Source: Pseudomonas paralcaligenes (GTDB lineage: Bacteria > Pseudomonadota > Gammaproteobacteria > Pseudomonadales > Pseudomonadaceae). Taken from it: 64,000 nt of DNA. The first letter of the stretch is position 1. Every line of letters begins with the position of its first letter. The stretch is taken from contig NZ_BPFX01000019.1 of NCBI RefSeq assembly GCF_019655855.1, positions 1-64,000 of the forward strand, written 5' to 3'. The notes below the pieces were generated by a model. That model worked only from the letters and a program-made list of their open reading frames with translations. It did not search any database and was not told the origin of the DNA. The position numbers were made by a program, and so were the translations under genes. Of the stretch, positions 20,242-28,866 are shown piece after piece.

Positions 20242-20871
20242 TTACAGGATGTCGAGCAGCTCGACGTCGAACACCAGCACACTGTGCGGCGGGATGCTGC
20301 CGACAGCCTGGCCACCGTAGGCCAGCTCACTCGGCACGTGCAGGCGCCACTTGCTGCCGGCGTTCATCAGTTGCAGGGCCTCGACCCAGCCGGCAATCAC
20401 GCCGCCGACCGGAAATTCGGCCGGCTGGCCACGATCATAGGAACTGTCGAACACGGTGCCGTCGATCAGGGTGCCGTGGTAATGGGTACGCACATGATCC
20501 TCGCGCGACGGTTTGGCACCCTCGCCCGCCACCAGCACTTCGTACTGCAGGCCGGACTCCAGCACGGTCACGCCCTCACGCTTGGCGTTCTCGACCAGAT
20601 ACTCGCGCCCGGCACCGGCGGCAGCCTCGGCCTTGGCGGCGGCCTCGGCCTGCATGACTTCGCGGATCACCCGGAAGCTGGCGTTCAGTGCCTCGGGCGA
20701 GACCTGGCTGGGCTGGCCGTTGAAGGCGTCGCGCAGGCCGGCGACGATGGCCTCCAAGCTGGCGCCGGGCGGCGGGTTGTCGCGCAGCTGGTCGCCCAGT
20801 TGGCGGCCGATGCCGTAGCTGACACGGCCTTCGTCGGTGGAAAGCTCGCTGGAAAGGTTCAGGTCGGACAT
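20242..20871 (-). CDS. fklB: FKBP-type peptidyl-prolyl isomerase, FklB/Mip family
   Basis: A 209-residue protein in two parts. The N-terminal dimerisation region (residues 1-95) has the FKBP_N pattern RVSYGIGRQLGDQL and an Ala/Glu-rich helix. A C-terminal FKBP domain (about 100-209) has HYHGTLIDGTVFDSSYDRGQPAEFPVGGVIAGWVEALQLM and YGGQAVGSIPPHSVLVFDVELL. No signal peptide is evident, so it is likely the cytoplasmic FklB rather than periplasmic FkpA. It is followed by an unrelated convergent gene and appears monocistronic. Confidence 0.93.
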   Translation of the reverse strand: MSDLNLSSELSTDEGRVSYGIGRQLGDQLRDNPPPGASLEAIVAGLRDAFNGQPSQVSPEALNASFRVIREVMQAEAAAKAEAAAGAGREYLVENAKREGVTVLESGLQYEVLVAGEGAKPSREDHVRTHYHGTLIDGTVFDSSYDRGQPAEFPVGGVIAGWVEALQLMNAGSKWRLHVPSELAYGGQAVGSIPPHSVLVFDVELLDIL

Positions 20872-20983
20872 GGCCGGGCTCCGCTAGGGGGTCGAAAAAG
20901 GTCGGCCAGACTAGCACAGCCACCCGCAAACGAAACCGCCCGGGCATCTCGCGACGGCCGGGCGGTTGCGACACGAGGCGGGA

Positions 20984-21475
20984 TCAATCGTGCTTGGTCA
21001 GCTTGTCCAGGTAGCCCATCGCGAAGGCCGAGGCGACGAAGGTCATGTGGATGATCACGTACCACATCAGGTGGGTACTGTCGTAGTTGCGCGCATCCAT
21101 GAACACCCGCAGCAGGTGGATCGAGGAGATCGCCACGATTGACGCCGCCACCTTCATCTTCAGCGAGCTGGAGTCCATCTTGCCCAGCCAGTTGAGCTTC
21201 TCCTTGGACTCGTCGATGTCCAGCTGGGACACGAAGTTCTCGTAGCCGGAGATCATCACCATCACCAGCAGGCCGCCGACCAGGGCCATGTCGATCAGCG
21301 ACAGCAGCACCAGGATCAGTTCGGCCTCGGCCATCGCGAAGACGCTGGGCAGAATATGGAAGACTTCCTGGAAGAACTTCAGCGCCAGCGCCAGCAGTCC
21401 CAGCGACAGGCCGAAGTAGATAGGCGCCAGCAGCCAGCGCGAGGCGTACATCGCGTTTTCGATAAAGCGTTCCAT
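20984..21475 (-). CDS. UPF0114 (YqhA family) inner-membrane protein
   Basis: A 163-residue membrane protein with about four hydrophobic segments (residues 10-35, 50-75, 105-125, 140-158). The family opening [28 protein letters not shown] and the motif [47 protein letters not shown] identify UPF0114. Function is unknown in the family. Start at 21473-21475. An 8-bp-stem hairpin (21480-21487 with 21503-21510) sits directly before the start and could affect translation. A promoter with TATACT is at 21508-21535, and a DnaA-box dyad lies further upstream. Confidence 0.9.
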   Translation of the reverse strand: MERFIENAMYASRWLLAPIYFGLSLGLLALALKFFQEVFHILPSVFAMAEAELILVLLSLIDMALVGGLLVMVMISGYENFVSQLDIDESKEKLNWLGKMDSSSLKMKVAASIVAISSIHLLRVFMDARNYDSTHLMWYVIIHMTFVASAFAMGYLDKLTKHD

Positions 21476-21507
21476 GTTGACTCGCCGAGTGGAAAAAACA
21501 GGCGGCG

Positions 21508-21535
21508 AGTATACCCAGCCAGCCATGACGGGCAA
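21508..21535 (-). promoter_or_regulatory. sigma-70 promoter of the UPF0114 gene
   Basis: On the minus strand TTGCCC (21530-21535), a spacer of 16, then TATACT (21508-21513), about 35 bp before the start codon. Confidence 0.6.
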
Positions 21536-21555
21536 GGCACCCGCGTCGCCGAGAG

Positions 21556-21580
21556 GTTATCCCCGTCTGCTGTGGATAAC
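21556..21580. promoter_or_regulatory. DnaA-box dyad 1
   Basis: GTTATCCCC, seven bases, then TGTGGATAAC. The right half contains TGTGGATAA (21571-21579), an exact DnaA box; the left is a near box in inverted orientation. A near copy is at 22064-22088. It is centred about 67 bp upstream of the predicted start of transcription of the UPF0114 gene. Confidence 0.5.
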
Positions 21581-21655
21581 CTTGTGGGCAGAGGCAGGAA
21601 GGATTGCCGTATCCCCGGCGCAGCGGGAGTCCCGTACGGATTGGGCAAAAAGCGC

Positions 21656-21997
21656 TCAGCTCTCCGGGTGGAACTGACAGATACCGGTCGGCCCCGGGCA
21701 TGCGCCATTCAACCTGCGCAGCTCCGCCAGCAGATGCAGGCGCCAGATGGGCTCCTCCGTACAGGGCTCATAGCCTTGAACAGCCAGGCAATCGGCAATC
21801 GAATCGAGCACCCTCTCGGCGACGAAAGGCCCGTGGAATGGGCCTTGCGCCTTGATCGCCGAGGGCTGCGCCCCCGACATGCCAGCCGCGCACAGTAGCG
21901 TCCACAGGCCACGCCCGCCGGCTAGCGGACGGATCTCGCACTCGATACGGGTGGTCAGGCCCAGGCACTGACGGGTGAGGCAGAGGCTGCACGGCAT
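21656..21997 (-). CDS. small conserved Cys-rich hypothetical protein
   Basis: About 113 residues from the ATG at 21995-21997, chosen because a GAGGA site lies eight bases before it. An in-frame ATG nine codons upstream (22024) has no ribosome site. The protein begins MPCSLCLTRQCLGLTTRIECEIRP, with four Cys in the first 20 residues in a CxxC...C pattern that could hold a metal. Three more Cys occur later (TLLCAAG, EPCTEE, GACPG...GICQF). No signal peptide or membrane segment. It lies in the same gene order as a P. aeruginosa hypothetical (next to the Lon-like protease). I do not recognise a function. Confidence 0.65.
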   Translation of the reverse strand: MPCSLCLTRQCLGLTTRIECEIRPLAGGRGLWTLLCAAGMSGAQPSAIKAQGPFHGPFVAERVLDSIADCLAVQGYEPCTEEPIWRLHLLAELRRLNGACPGPTGICQFHPES

Positions 21998-22063
21998 GGC
22001 GGCGATCCTCGCGAGGTCTGGCATTCAGCCTACACCCCGCCACACCGCTTCGGAAAGGTGAAA

Positions 22064-22088
22064 GTTATCCCCGCAGACTGTGGATAAC
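22064..22088. promoter_or_regulatory. DnaA-box dyad 2
   Basis: GTTATCCCC, seven bases, TGTGGATAAC, identical in both arms to the dyad at 21556-21580 and with an exact TGTGGATAA box at 22079-22087. It is followed by another TGTGGA. It lies about 65 bp upstream of the small Cys-rich gene. Confidence 0.5.
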
Positions 22089-22186
22089 TCTGTGGACGGT
22101 ACCTGGGAAAAGCCGTCGCAGCGACGCCCGCCGAGGGCGCCGCCGGAATGCGCAGAGACTGACCAGTTGTCGTGTGACCACAAGCG

Positions 22187-24637
22187 TCATTCCTTGGGCG
22201 CTTTCGCCGCCGGCTTGGCCCGGGTCTTCACTTCCTTGATCTTCGGCTCCTTGTCCTTCTCGTCCTCTTCCATCCCCATCTCGGCGATGCTGCGCAGGCG
22301 CTCCACCACCCGCGCGTTGACGCTGCCCTTGGGGAAGCGCCCCTTCTCGTCCGGCGCGCCCGCCGGCTCACCCAGCAGCAGGGCCAGGGCCTCGTCGACG
22401 TGGCGTACGGCATAGACGTTGAACTGGCCGTTGCGCACCGCCTGCAGCACGCGCTCGTCGAGCATCAGGTTGCTGACGTTGGAATGGGGGATGATCACCC
22501 CCTGTTCGCCGGTCAGGCCGCGCGCCTCGCACAGGCGGAAGAAACCCTCGATCTTCTCGTTGACGCCACCGACCGCCTGCACCTCGCCGAACTGGTTGAT
22601 CGAGCCGGTGATCGCGAAGCACTGCTTGAGCGGCGTGCGCGACAGGGCCGAGATCAGGGTACAGACCTCGCCGAGGGAAGCACTGTCGCCGTCGACATAG
22701 CCGTAGGACTGTTCCAGCGCGATGCTGGCGGAAATCTCCAGGGGGAATTCCTGGGCGTAACGACTGCCTAGGAAGCCGGTGACGATCATCACGCCCTTGG
22801 AATGGATCGGCTGCCCCAGGCTGACCTCGCGCTCGATGTCGACGATGCCCGAGCCGCCCGGGTAGACGGTGGCGGAAATCCGCGCCGGCACGCCGAAGGC
22901 GGAGTCGCCGACTTCCAGCACGGTCAGCCCGTTGCACTTGCCGATGGCCTCGCCGGCGGTGTCAATTAGGATGATGCCGGCCAGCATGTCGTCGATGATC
23001 CGCGCCGACACGCGCCCGGTGCGGTCGGACTTGGCCTTCAGCGCCCGCTCGATATGGCCGACGTCGGTCACCGCATCGCCGGCCAGCTGACGCACGAAGT
23101 CGGCCTCGCTGACCAGCTGGAACAGGTCGCCGATACGTGCCGACAACCGCCCCTGGTGCTCGGCCAGGCGCGCGCTGTAGGTGGCCAGGCGCGCCACGGC
23201 GGCGGCGCTCAGCGGCGCCATGCCCTCCTCCGAGGTGCGGGTTTTGAGCAGCTGGGCGAACTGTTCGAGGCTGTCGTCGGCGACCGGGATCTCCTCGTCG
23301 AAGTCCACCAGCACGCGGAACATCTCCTGGAAGTCGGAATCCAGGTCCTGCAGCGCGTAGTACAGCTGGCGCGAGCCGATGATGACGACCTTGAGCTGCA
23401 GCGGGATGACCTGTGGCGTGAGGGTCACGGTGGCGATGCGCCCCATGTCGCCGAGCGGCGACTCCATCTTCAGCTGGCGCGAATGCAGCGCGCGCTTGAG
23501 CGCGTCCCAGACGAAGGGCTCGCCGAGCAGCTTCTCCGCCTCCACGATCAGATAGCCGCCGTTGGCACGGTGCAAGGCACCCGGGCGCAACTGGCGGTAG
23601 CTGGTGTAGAGCGCGCCCTGGTCGGTGCTGTACTCGATGCGGCCGAACAGGTTGTCGTAGGTCGGGTGCGATTCGAACACCACCGGGGCGCCGCCGTCGG
23701 CGTGATGATCGACCACCAGGCTGGGGCAGTACTGCTCCTCCAGCATCTCGCGGCGCTGGACGTCGGGCTTGTCGTCCAGCAACTGGTCGACCACCGTGCG
23801 CAGCAGGTTGACCTGCACCGCCTGCAGGTAGGCGCAGACGCCGGTGTTCTCCGCGTATTTCTCCGAGAGCGGCGCGAGCAACGGCTGCAGGGCCAGGGTG
23901 ATGGTTTCCTCGTTGAGCTGGCGCAGCTGGTTGCTGCTCTCGCGCTTCCACTGGGGCAGGCTGGCCAGCTCCTCGTTGAGGCGCTCTTCCAGCACGGCGA
24001 TGTCCTCATGGAAGCGCTCGCGCTCGGCTTCCGGCAACTGGGCGAATTCCGCTTCGTCGAGCGCCTTGCCGTCCTTCATCGGCGTGAAGGCGATGTTCGA
24101 GCTGTCGCGGTAAAGGGCGACATCCTTCTCCAGCGCCAACTTCTCGATCAGGTCCAGCGCCTTGTCGTAGCGCTGGTTGAAGATGCGGTCGATGGCACCC
24201 TTCTTCTGCTGGTAAGTGGGCGTCTCGAACACCGCGGGGAAGGTCGCCAGCAGGTTGTCGATCAGATGGCCCACATCGGCGGTGAACTCCGCGGCGGTGC
24301 CGGGCGGCAGCTCCAGCGCGCGCGGCTCGCGCGGCTCATCGAAGTTGTTGACGTAGACCCGGTCGTCCGGCGTGGCCTGGCGCTTGGCCTCGGCCTTGAG
24401 GTAACGCTGCACGAAGGAGAAGCGGCCGGTGCCCGGCTCGCCCATCACGTACACGTTGTAGCCGGGGCGCGGCATCGCCACGCCGAACTGCAGGGCCTCG
24501 ACGGCGCGCTCCTGGCCGAGCACGCCACGGAAGGGTTCGAGATCGTCGGTGGTGGTGAAGTTGAACTGGTCGGGGGCGCAGGGGCGGGTCAGGGCATCGG
24601 GCGCCAGGCGCAGGCTGGCAGCGAAGGATTCGGGCAT
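22187..24637 (-). CDS. Lon-related ATP-dependent protease (LonB/YcbZ type) with Arg in the P-loop
   Basis: An 816-residue cytoplasmic AAA+ protease of the Lon-like group. The N-terminal P-loop region reads GEPGTGRFSF (66-75), where the invariant Walker A Lys is Arg72. A long helical insertion follows (about 110-260). The C-terminal Lon-type Ser/Lys protease has Ser652 in GDSASLGE and Lys695 in GGVNEKIEGFF, with the usual 43-residue spacing. The tail (residues about 790-816) is highly charged (KDKEPKIKEVKTRAKPAAKAPKE). The Arg substitution suggests altered ATP use, as known for several LonB/LonC-like proteins. The gene stands alone and is transcribed away from the DksA-like gene, 78 bp upstream on the same strand. 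Confidence 0.9.
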   Translation of the reverse strand: MPESFAASLRLAPDALTRPCAPDQFNFTTTDDLEPFRGVLGQERAVEALQFGVAMPRPGYNVYVMGEPGTGRFSFVQRYLKAEAKRQATPDDRVYVNNFDEPREPRALELPPGTAAEFTADVGHLIDNLLATFPAVFETPTYQQKKGAIDRIFNQRYDKALDLIEKLALEKDVALYRDSSNIAFTPMKDGKALDEAEFAQLPEAERERFHEDIAVLEERLNEELASLPQWKRESSNQLRQLNEETITLALQPLLAPLSEKYAENTGVCAYLQAVQVNLLRTVVDQLLDDKPDVQRREMLEEQYCPSLVVDHHADGGAPVVFESHPTYDNLFGRIEYSTDQGALYTSYRQLRPGALHRANGGYLIVEAEKLLGEPFVWDALKRALHSRQLKMESPLGDMGRIATVTLTPQVIPLQLKVVIIGSRQLYYALQDLDSDFQEMFRVLVDFDEEIPVADDSLEQFAQLLKTRTSEEGMAPLSAAAVARLATYSARLAEHQGRLSARIGDLFQLVSEADFVRQLAGDAVTDVGHIERALKAKSDRTGRVSARIIDDMLAGIILIDTAGEAIGKCNGLTVLEVGDSAFGVPARISATVYPGGSGIVDIEREVSLGQPIHSKGVMIVTGFLGSRYAQEFPLEISASIALEQSYGYVDGDSASLGEVCTLISALSRTPLKQCFAITGSINQFGEVQAVGGVNEKIEGFFRLCEARGLTGEQGVIIPHSNVSNLMLDERVLQAVRNGQFNVYAVRHVDEALALLLGEPAGAPDEKGRFPKGSVNARVVERLRSIAEMGMEEDEKDKEPKIKEVKTRAKPAAKAPKE

Positions 24638-24715
24638 CGGAAGTCCTTGTCGAAGCGGGCTAGCCGCAAGATGGGACCATTCTGGCGCCGCCCCGGCGCC
24701 GCTGGCAAGGCGCGA

Positions 24716-25042
24716 TCAGCTCGCTCCCTGCCCGACACAGCCCAGGCAGAACTCCGCCGCGGGCAAGGCCTGCAGGCGGGCCGGCGCGATAGCCTCGCCA
24801 CAGCCAGCGCACAGCCCGTAACGCCCTTCGGCCAGGCGCTGGCATGCCAGGCCGACCTGGCGCAGGCCCTCCTCCGCCTCGGCCAGCAGGGCATGCAACA
24901 CGTCGTCGTTCTGTCGCTCCGAGGCCTGCTCGGCGAAATCCGGACTGCGCTGCAGCGCGAGGTCGCGCCGGATCGCATCGGCGCGCCGGTCGTATTCGGC
25001 GAACAGCAGGTCGAGGGCGGTATGGGGATCGAAGCGGGTCAT
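24716..25042 (-). CDS. TraR/DksA-type zinc-finger protein
   Basis: A 108-residue protein of the TraR/DksA family. A helical part with a central hinge covers residues 1-75. The C-terminal zinc finger has four Cys (CAGCGEAIAPARLQALPAAEFCLGC, residues about 79-103). It is shorter than DksA (about 150 aa) but keeps the finger spacing. Members bind the RNA polymerase secondary channel and modify initiation. Without the DksA-type DxxDxA tip I cannot say whether this one does (the visible acidic residues are in LLFAEYDRRADAIRRDLA). Start MTRFDPHTALDLLF at 25040-25042. In P. aeruginosa a DksA-like gene (PA4577) sits at the same place. Confidence 0.85.
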   Translation of the reverse strand: MTRFDPHTALDLLFAEYDRRADAIRRDLALQRSPDFAEQASERQNDDVLHALLAEAEEGLRQVGLACQRLAEGRYGLCAGCGEAIAPARLQALPAAEFCLGCVGQGAS

Positions 25043-25181
25043 GGTGAAACTCCCGGAGGACTTCCAACAGTGTGGCCCCATGCACGCGGAACGCACTGAC
25101 GCTCGTCAATGCGATAAGGGATCGAGGGCTTTTCCGGATTGCATCCGAGGCGACCTCACTCAACAGCCCCGTATATGCCCC

Positions 25182-25201
25182 GGTGCGCACGGCGCACCCT
25201 A
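25182..25201. repeat. dispersed 20-bp repeat, copy 1
   Basis: GGTGCGCACGGCGCACCCTA here is the exact inverse complement of 53706-53725. Related copies occur at 59327-59346 and 59365-59384. Each is a short palindrome (GGTGCGC/GCGCACC). Confidence 0.7.
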
Positions 25202-25243
25202 TAAGCCATGACAAAGGTCATGGCCACGTGAGTTGTTGCACAC

Positions 25244-25311
25244 CTTGTGGGAGCGGATTTATCCGCGAATTTCGCGGCCAATCGGAATGCCGCCCCAGCC
25301 GCTCCCACAAG
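25244..25311. repeat. REP-type palindrome
   Basis: CTTGTGGGAGCG (25244-25255) is inverted exactly at 25300-25311, with a degenerate centre. It belongs to the GTGGGAGCGG family seen many times in this window. Confidence 0.8.
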
Positions 25312-25351
25312 AGCAGAATTACGCCTCCAACACGTAACGGGTACATAACCA

Positions 25352-25378
25352 TGAAAAAGGCCGCCAGATGGCGGCCTT
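25352..25378 (-). terminator. rho-independent terminator of gdhA
   Basis: AAGGCCGCC (25357-25365) pairs with GGCGGCCTT (25370-25378) around AGAT; on the minus strand it is followed by TTTC. It lies 19 bp after the gdhA stop. Confidence 0.88.
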
Positions 25379-25397
25379 CGGGCATCGCAGGGGGAGA

Positions 25398-26838
<1,441 letters not shown>

Positions 26839-26865
26839 TTCTGTAAAAGCAACTGGAAAAACCAT

Positions 26866-26891
26866 GAAAAAACGGGGCCATCCGGCCCCGT
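26866..26891 (-). terminator. rho-independent terminator of ettA
   Basis: ACGGGGCC (26872-26879) pairs with GGCCCCGT (26884-26891) and on the minus strand is followed by TTTTTTC. A second hairpin, TGGTGCG/CGCACCA (26906-26923), lies between it and the ettA stop. Confidence 0.88.
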
Positions 26892-26934
26892 CTTCATGCA
26901 CGTCATTGGTGCGAATGCGCACCAGACGGGCACA

Positions 26935-28602
26935 TCACTGCGCCAGCTTCTTGTGGCGGACCCGGTGCGGCTGGGCAGCAGCCTCGCCGAGGCGTTTCTT
27001 GCGGTCGGCCTCGAACTCGGTGTAGTTGCCCTCGAAGAAGTACACCTGGCCATCGTCCTCGTAGGAGAGGATGTGGGTGGCGATGCGGTCCAGGAACCAG
27101 CGGTCGTGGCTGATCACGATGGCGGCGCCGGGGAAGTCCAGCAGCGCCTCTTCCAGGGCGCGCAGGGTTTCCACGTCGAGGTCGTTGGACGGTTCGTCGA
27201 GCAGCAGCACGTTGCCGCCCTGCTTCAGGGTCAGCGCCAGGTGCAGGCGGCCGCGTTCACCGCCGGAGAGGTCCTTGACGAACTTCTGCTGGTCGGCACC
27301 CTTGAAGTTGAAGCGCCCGACGTAGCCGCGCGACGGCACCTCGTAGTTGCCTACCTTGATCATATCGAGACCGTCGGAGACCTGCTCCCACACGGTCTTG
27401 CCGCCGTCCAGGCTGTCGCGGCTCTGGTCGACGCTGGCGATCTGCACGGTGTCGCCGATCTCGATGGTGCCGGAGTCCGGCTGCTCCTTGCCGGTGATCA
27501 TGCGGAACAGGGTCGACTTGCCCGCGCCGTTGCCGCCGATCACGCCGACGATGGCGCCCTTGGGGATGCTGAGCGACAGGTTGTCGATCAGTACGCGATC
27601 GCCGTAGCCCTTGCTGACGTTGTTCAGCTCGATGACCTTGTCGCCCAGGCGCGGACCGGCCGGGATGTAGATCTCGTTGGTCTCGCTGCGCTTCTGGAAT
27701 TCCTGGGACTGCATTTCCTCGAAGCGCTGCAGGCGGGCCTTGGACTTGGACTGGCGGGCCTTGGCGCCCTGGCGCACCCATTCCAGTTCGGCCTTCATCG
27801 CCTTGGCGTGGGACGCCTCGGCCTTGGCTTCCTGGGCCAGGCGGTTGGACTTCGACTCCAGCCAGCCGGAGTAATTGCCCTCGTAGGGGATGCCGTGGCC
27901 ACGGTCCAGTTCGAGAATCCAGCCGGCGACGTTGTCGAGGAAGTAGCGGTCGTGGGTGATCGCCACCACGGTGCCCGGGAAGTCGTGGAGGAAGCGTTCC
28001 AGCCAGGCGACGGAGTCGGCGTCCAGGTGGTTGGTCGGTTCGTCCAGCAGCAGCATGTCGGGGGCCGACAGCAGCAGGCGGCACAGGGCCACGCGGCGCT
28101 TCTCGCCACCGGACAGGTGCTCGATCTTCGCCTCCCACGGCGGCAGGCGCAGGGCGTCGGCGGCAACCTCCAGCTGGCGCTCCAGGTTGTGGCCGTCGCT
28201 GGCCTGGAGGATGGCCTCCAGCTTGGCCTGCTCGGCGGCCAGGGCGTCGAAGTCGGCATCCGGTTCGGCGTAGGCGGCATACACTTCATCCAGACGGGCC
28301 TGGGCCTGCTTGATCTCGCCCACGGCCTCCTCGACGATCTCGCGCACGGTCTTGGCCGGGTCGAGCTGCGGCTCCTGCGGCAGGTAGCCGACCTTGATGC
28401 CCGGCATCGGACGGGCCTCACCGTCGATCTCGGTGTCGACCCCGGCCATGATGCGCAGCAGGGTGGACTTGCCGGCGCCGTTCAGGCCGAGCACGCCGAT
28501 CTTGGCGCCGGGGAAGAACGACAGGGAGATGTCCTTGAGGATTTCGCGCTTCGGGGGCACGACCTTGCTGACCCGATGCATGGTATAGACGTACTGAGCC
28601 AT
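26935..28602 (-). CDS. ettA: energy-dependent translational throttle protein EttA (ABC-F)
   Basis: A 555-residue soluble ABC-F ATPase that binds the ribosomal E site and gates entry into elongation according to ATP/ADP. There are two ABC domains: Walker A GLNGAGKST and GGNGAGKST, signatures LSGGEKRRVALCR and LSGGERGRLHLA, Walker B MLLLDEPTNHLD and VLLLDEPSNDLD. The linker between them carries the P-site tRNA-interacting motif. No membrane segments. Start MAQYVYTMHRVSKVVPPKREIL at 28600-28602, the usual EttA opening; an upstream in-frame ATG would add 42 residues of no quality. It is divergent from morA. Confidence 0.97.
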   Translation of the reverse strand: MAQYVYTMHRVSKVVPPKREILKDISLSFFPGAKIGVLGLNGAGKSTLLRIMAGVDTEIDGEARPMPGIKVGYLPQEPQLDPAKTVREIVEEAVGEIKQAQARLDEVYAAYAEPDADFDALAAEQAKLEAILQASDGHNLERQLEVAADALRLPPWEAKIEHLSGGEKRRVALCRLLLSAPDMLLLDEPTNHLDADSVAWLERFLHDFPGTVVAITHDRYFLDNVAGWILELDRGHGIPYEGNYSGWLESKSNRLAQEAKAEASHAKAMKAELEWVRQGAKARQSKSKARLQRFEEMQSQEFQKRSETNEIYIPAGPRLGDKVIELNNVSKGYGDRVLIDNLSLSIPKGAIVGVIGGNGAGKSTLFRMITGKEQPDSGTIEIGDTVQIASVDQSRDSLDGGKTVWEQVSDGLDMIKVGNYEVPSRGYVGRFNFKGADQQKFVKDLSGGERGRLHLALTLKQGGNVLLLDEPSNDLDVETLRALEEALLDFPGAAIVISHDRWFLDRIATHILSYEDDGQVYFFEGNYTEFEADRKKRLGEAAAQPHRVRHKKLAQ

Positions 28603-28866
28603 GGCTGACCTTGGTTCTGCGTAAACTGGGAATGAAAAGGAAACCGCGCCCCCGGCCCACCGGCCGGAGGCAGTAATTCCGGGAGCGAGGGGCAGTATCA
28701 GGAAACCGTGCGCCCGCGCGTGCGGCAAAGCTACCGGAATGCACCGCGCGGGGCAAACCAGGCGATGGGCTGTGATGGCACTGTGCCGTTTTTACGGGCA
28801 TGCTACGCGGTCCCGATTGCCAGGAAGGCCCCGACTTGGCAACCGTACGTGCAGGGTTCATAACGC

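Larger units (their letters stand above)
25043..25397. other. intergenic stretch with two dispersed repeats and a terminator
   Basis: This 355-bp gap between the DksA-like gene and gdhA holds no convincing gene. It contains one copy of a 20-bp dispersed repeat (25182-25201), a REP-type palindrome (25244-25311) and the gdhA terminator (25352-25378). The part nearest the DksA-like gene presumably contains its promoter. Confidence 0.6.

Noticed and set aside
21556..22088. Replication origin
   Set aside because: Only two dyads with DnaA boxes are present; no A/T-rich unwinding region and none of the dnaA-dnaN-recF-gyrB neighbours expected at a Pseudomonas origin.
26906..26923. NtrC or regulator binding site (TGGTGCG/CGCACCA)
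   Set aside because: It lies just after the ettA stop beside the terminator and is better explained as a second 3' hairpin.
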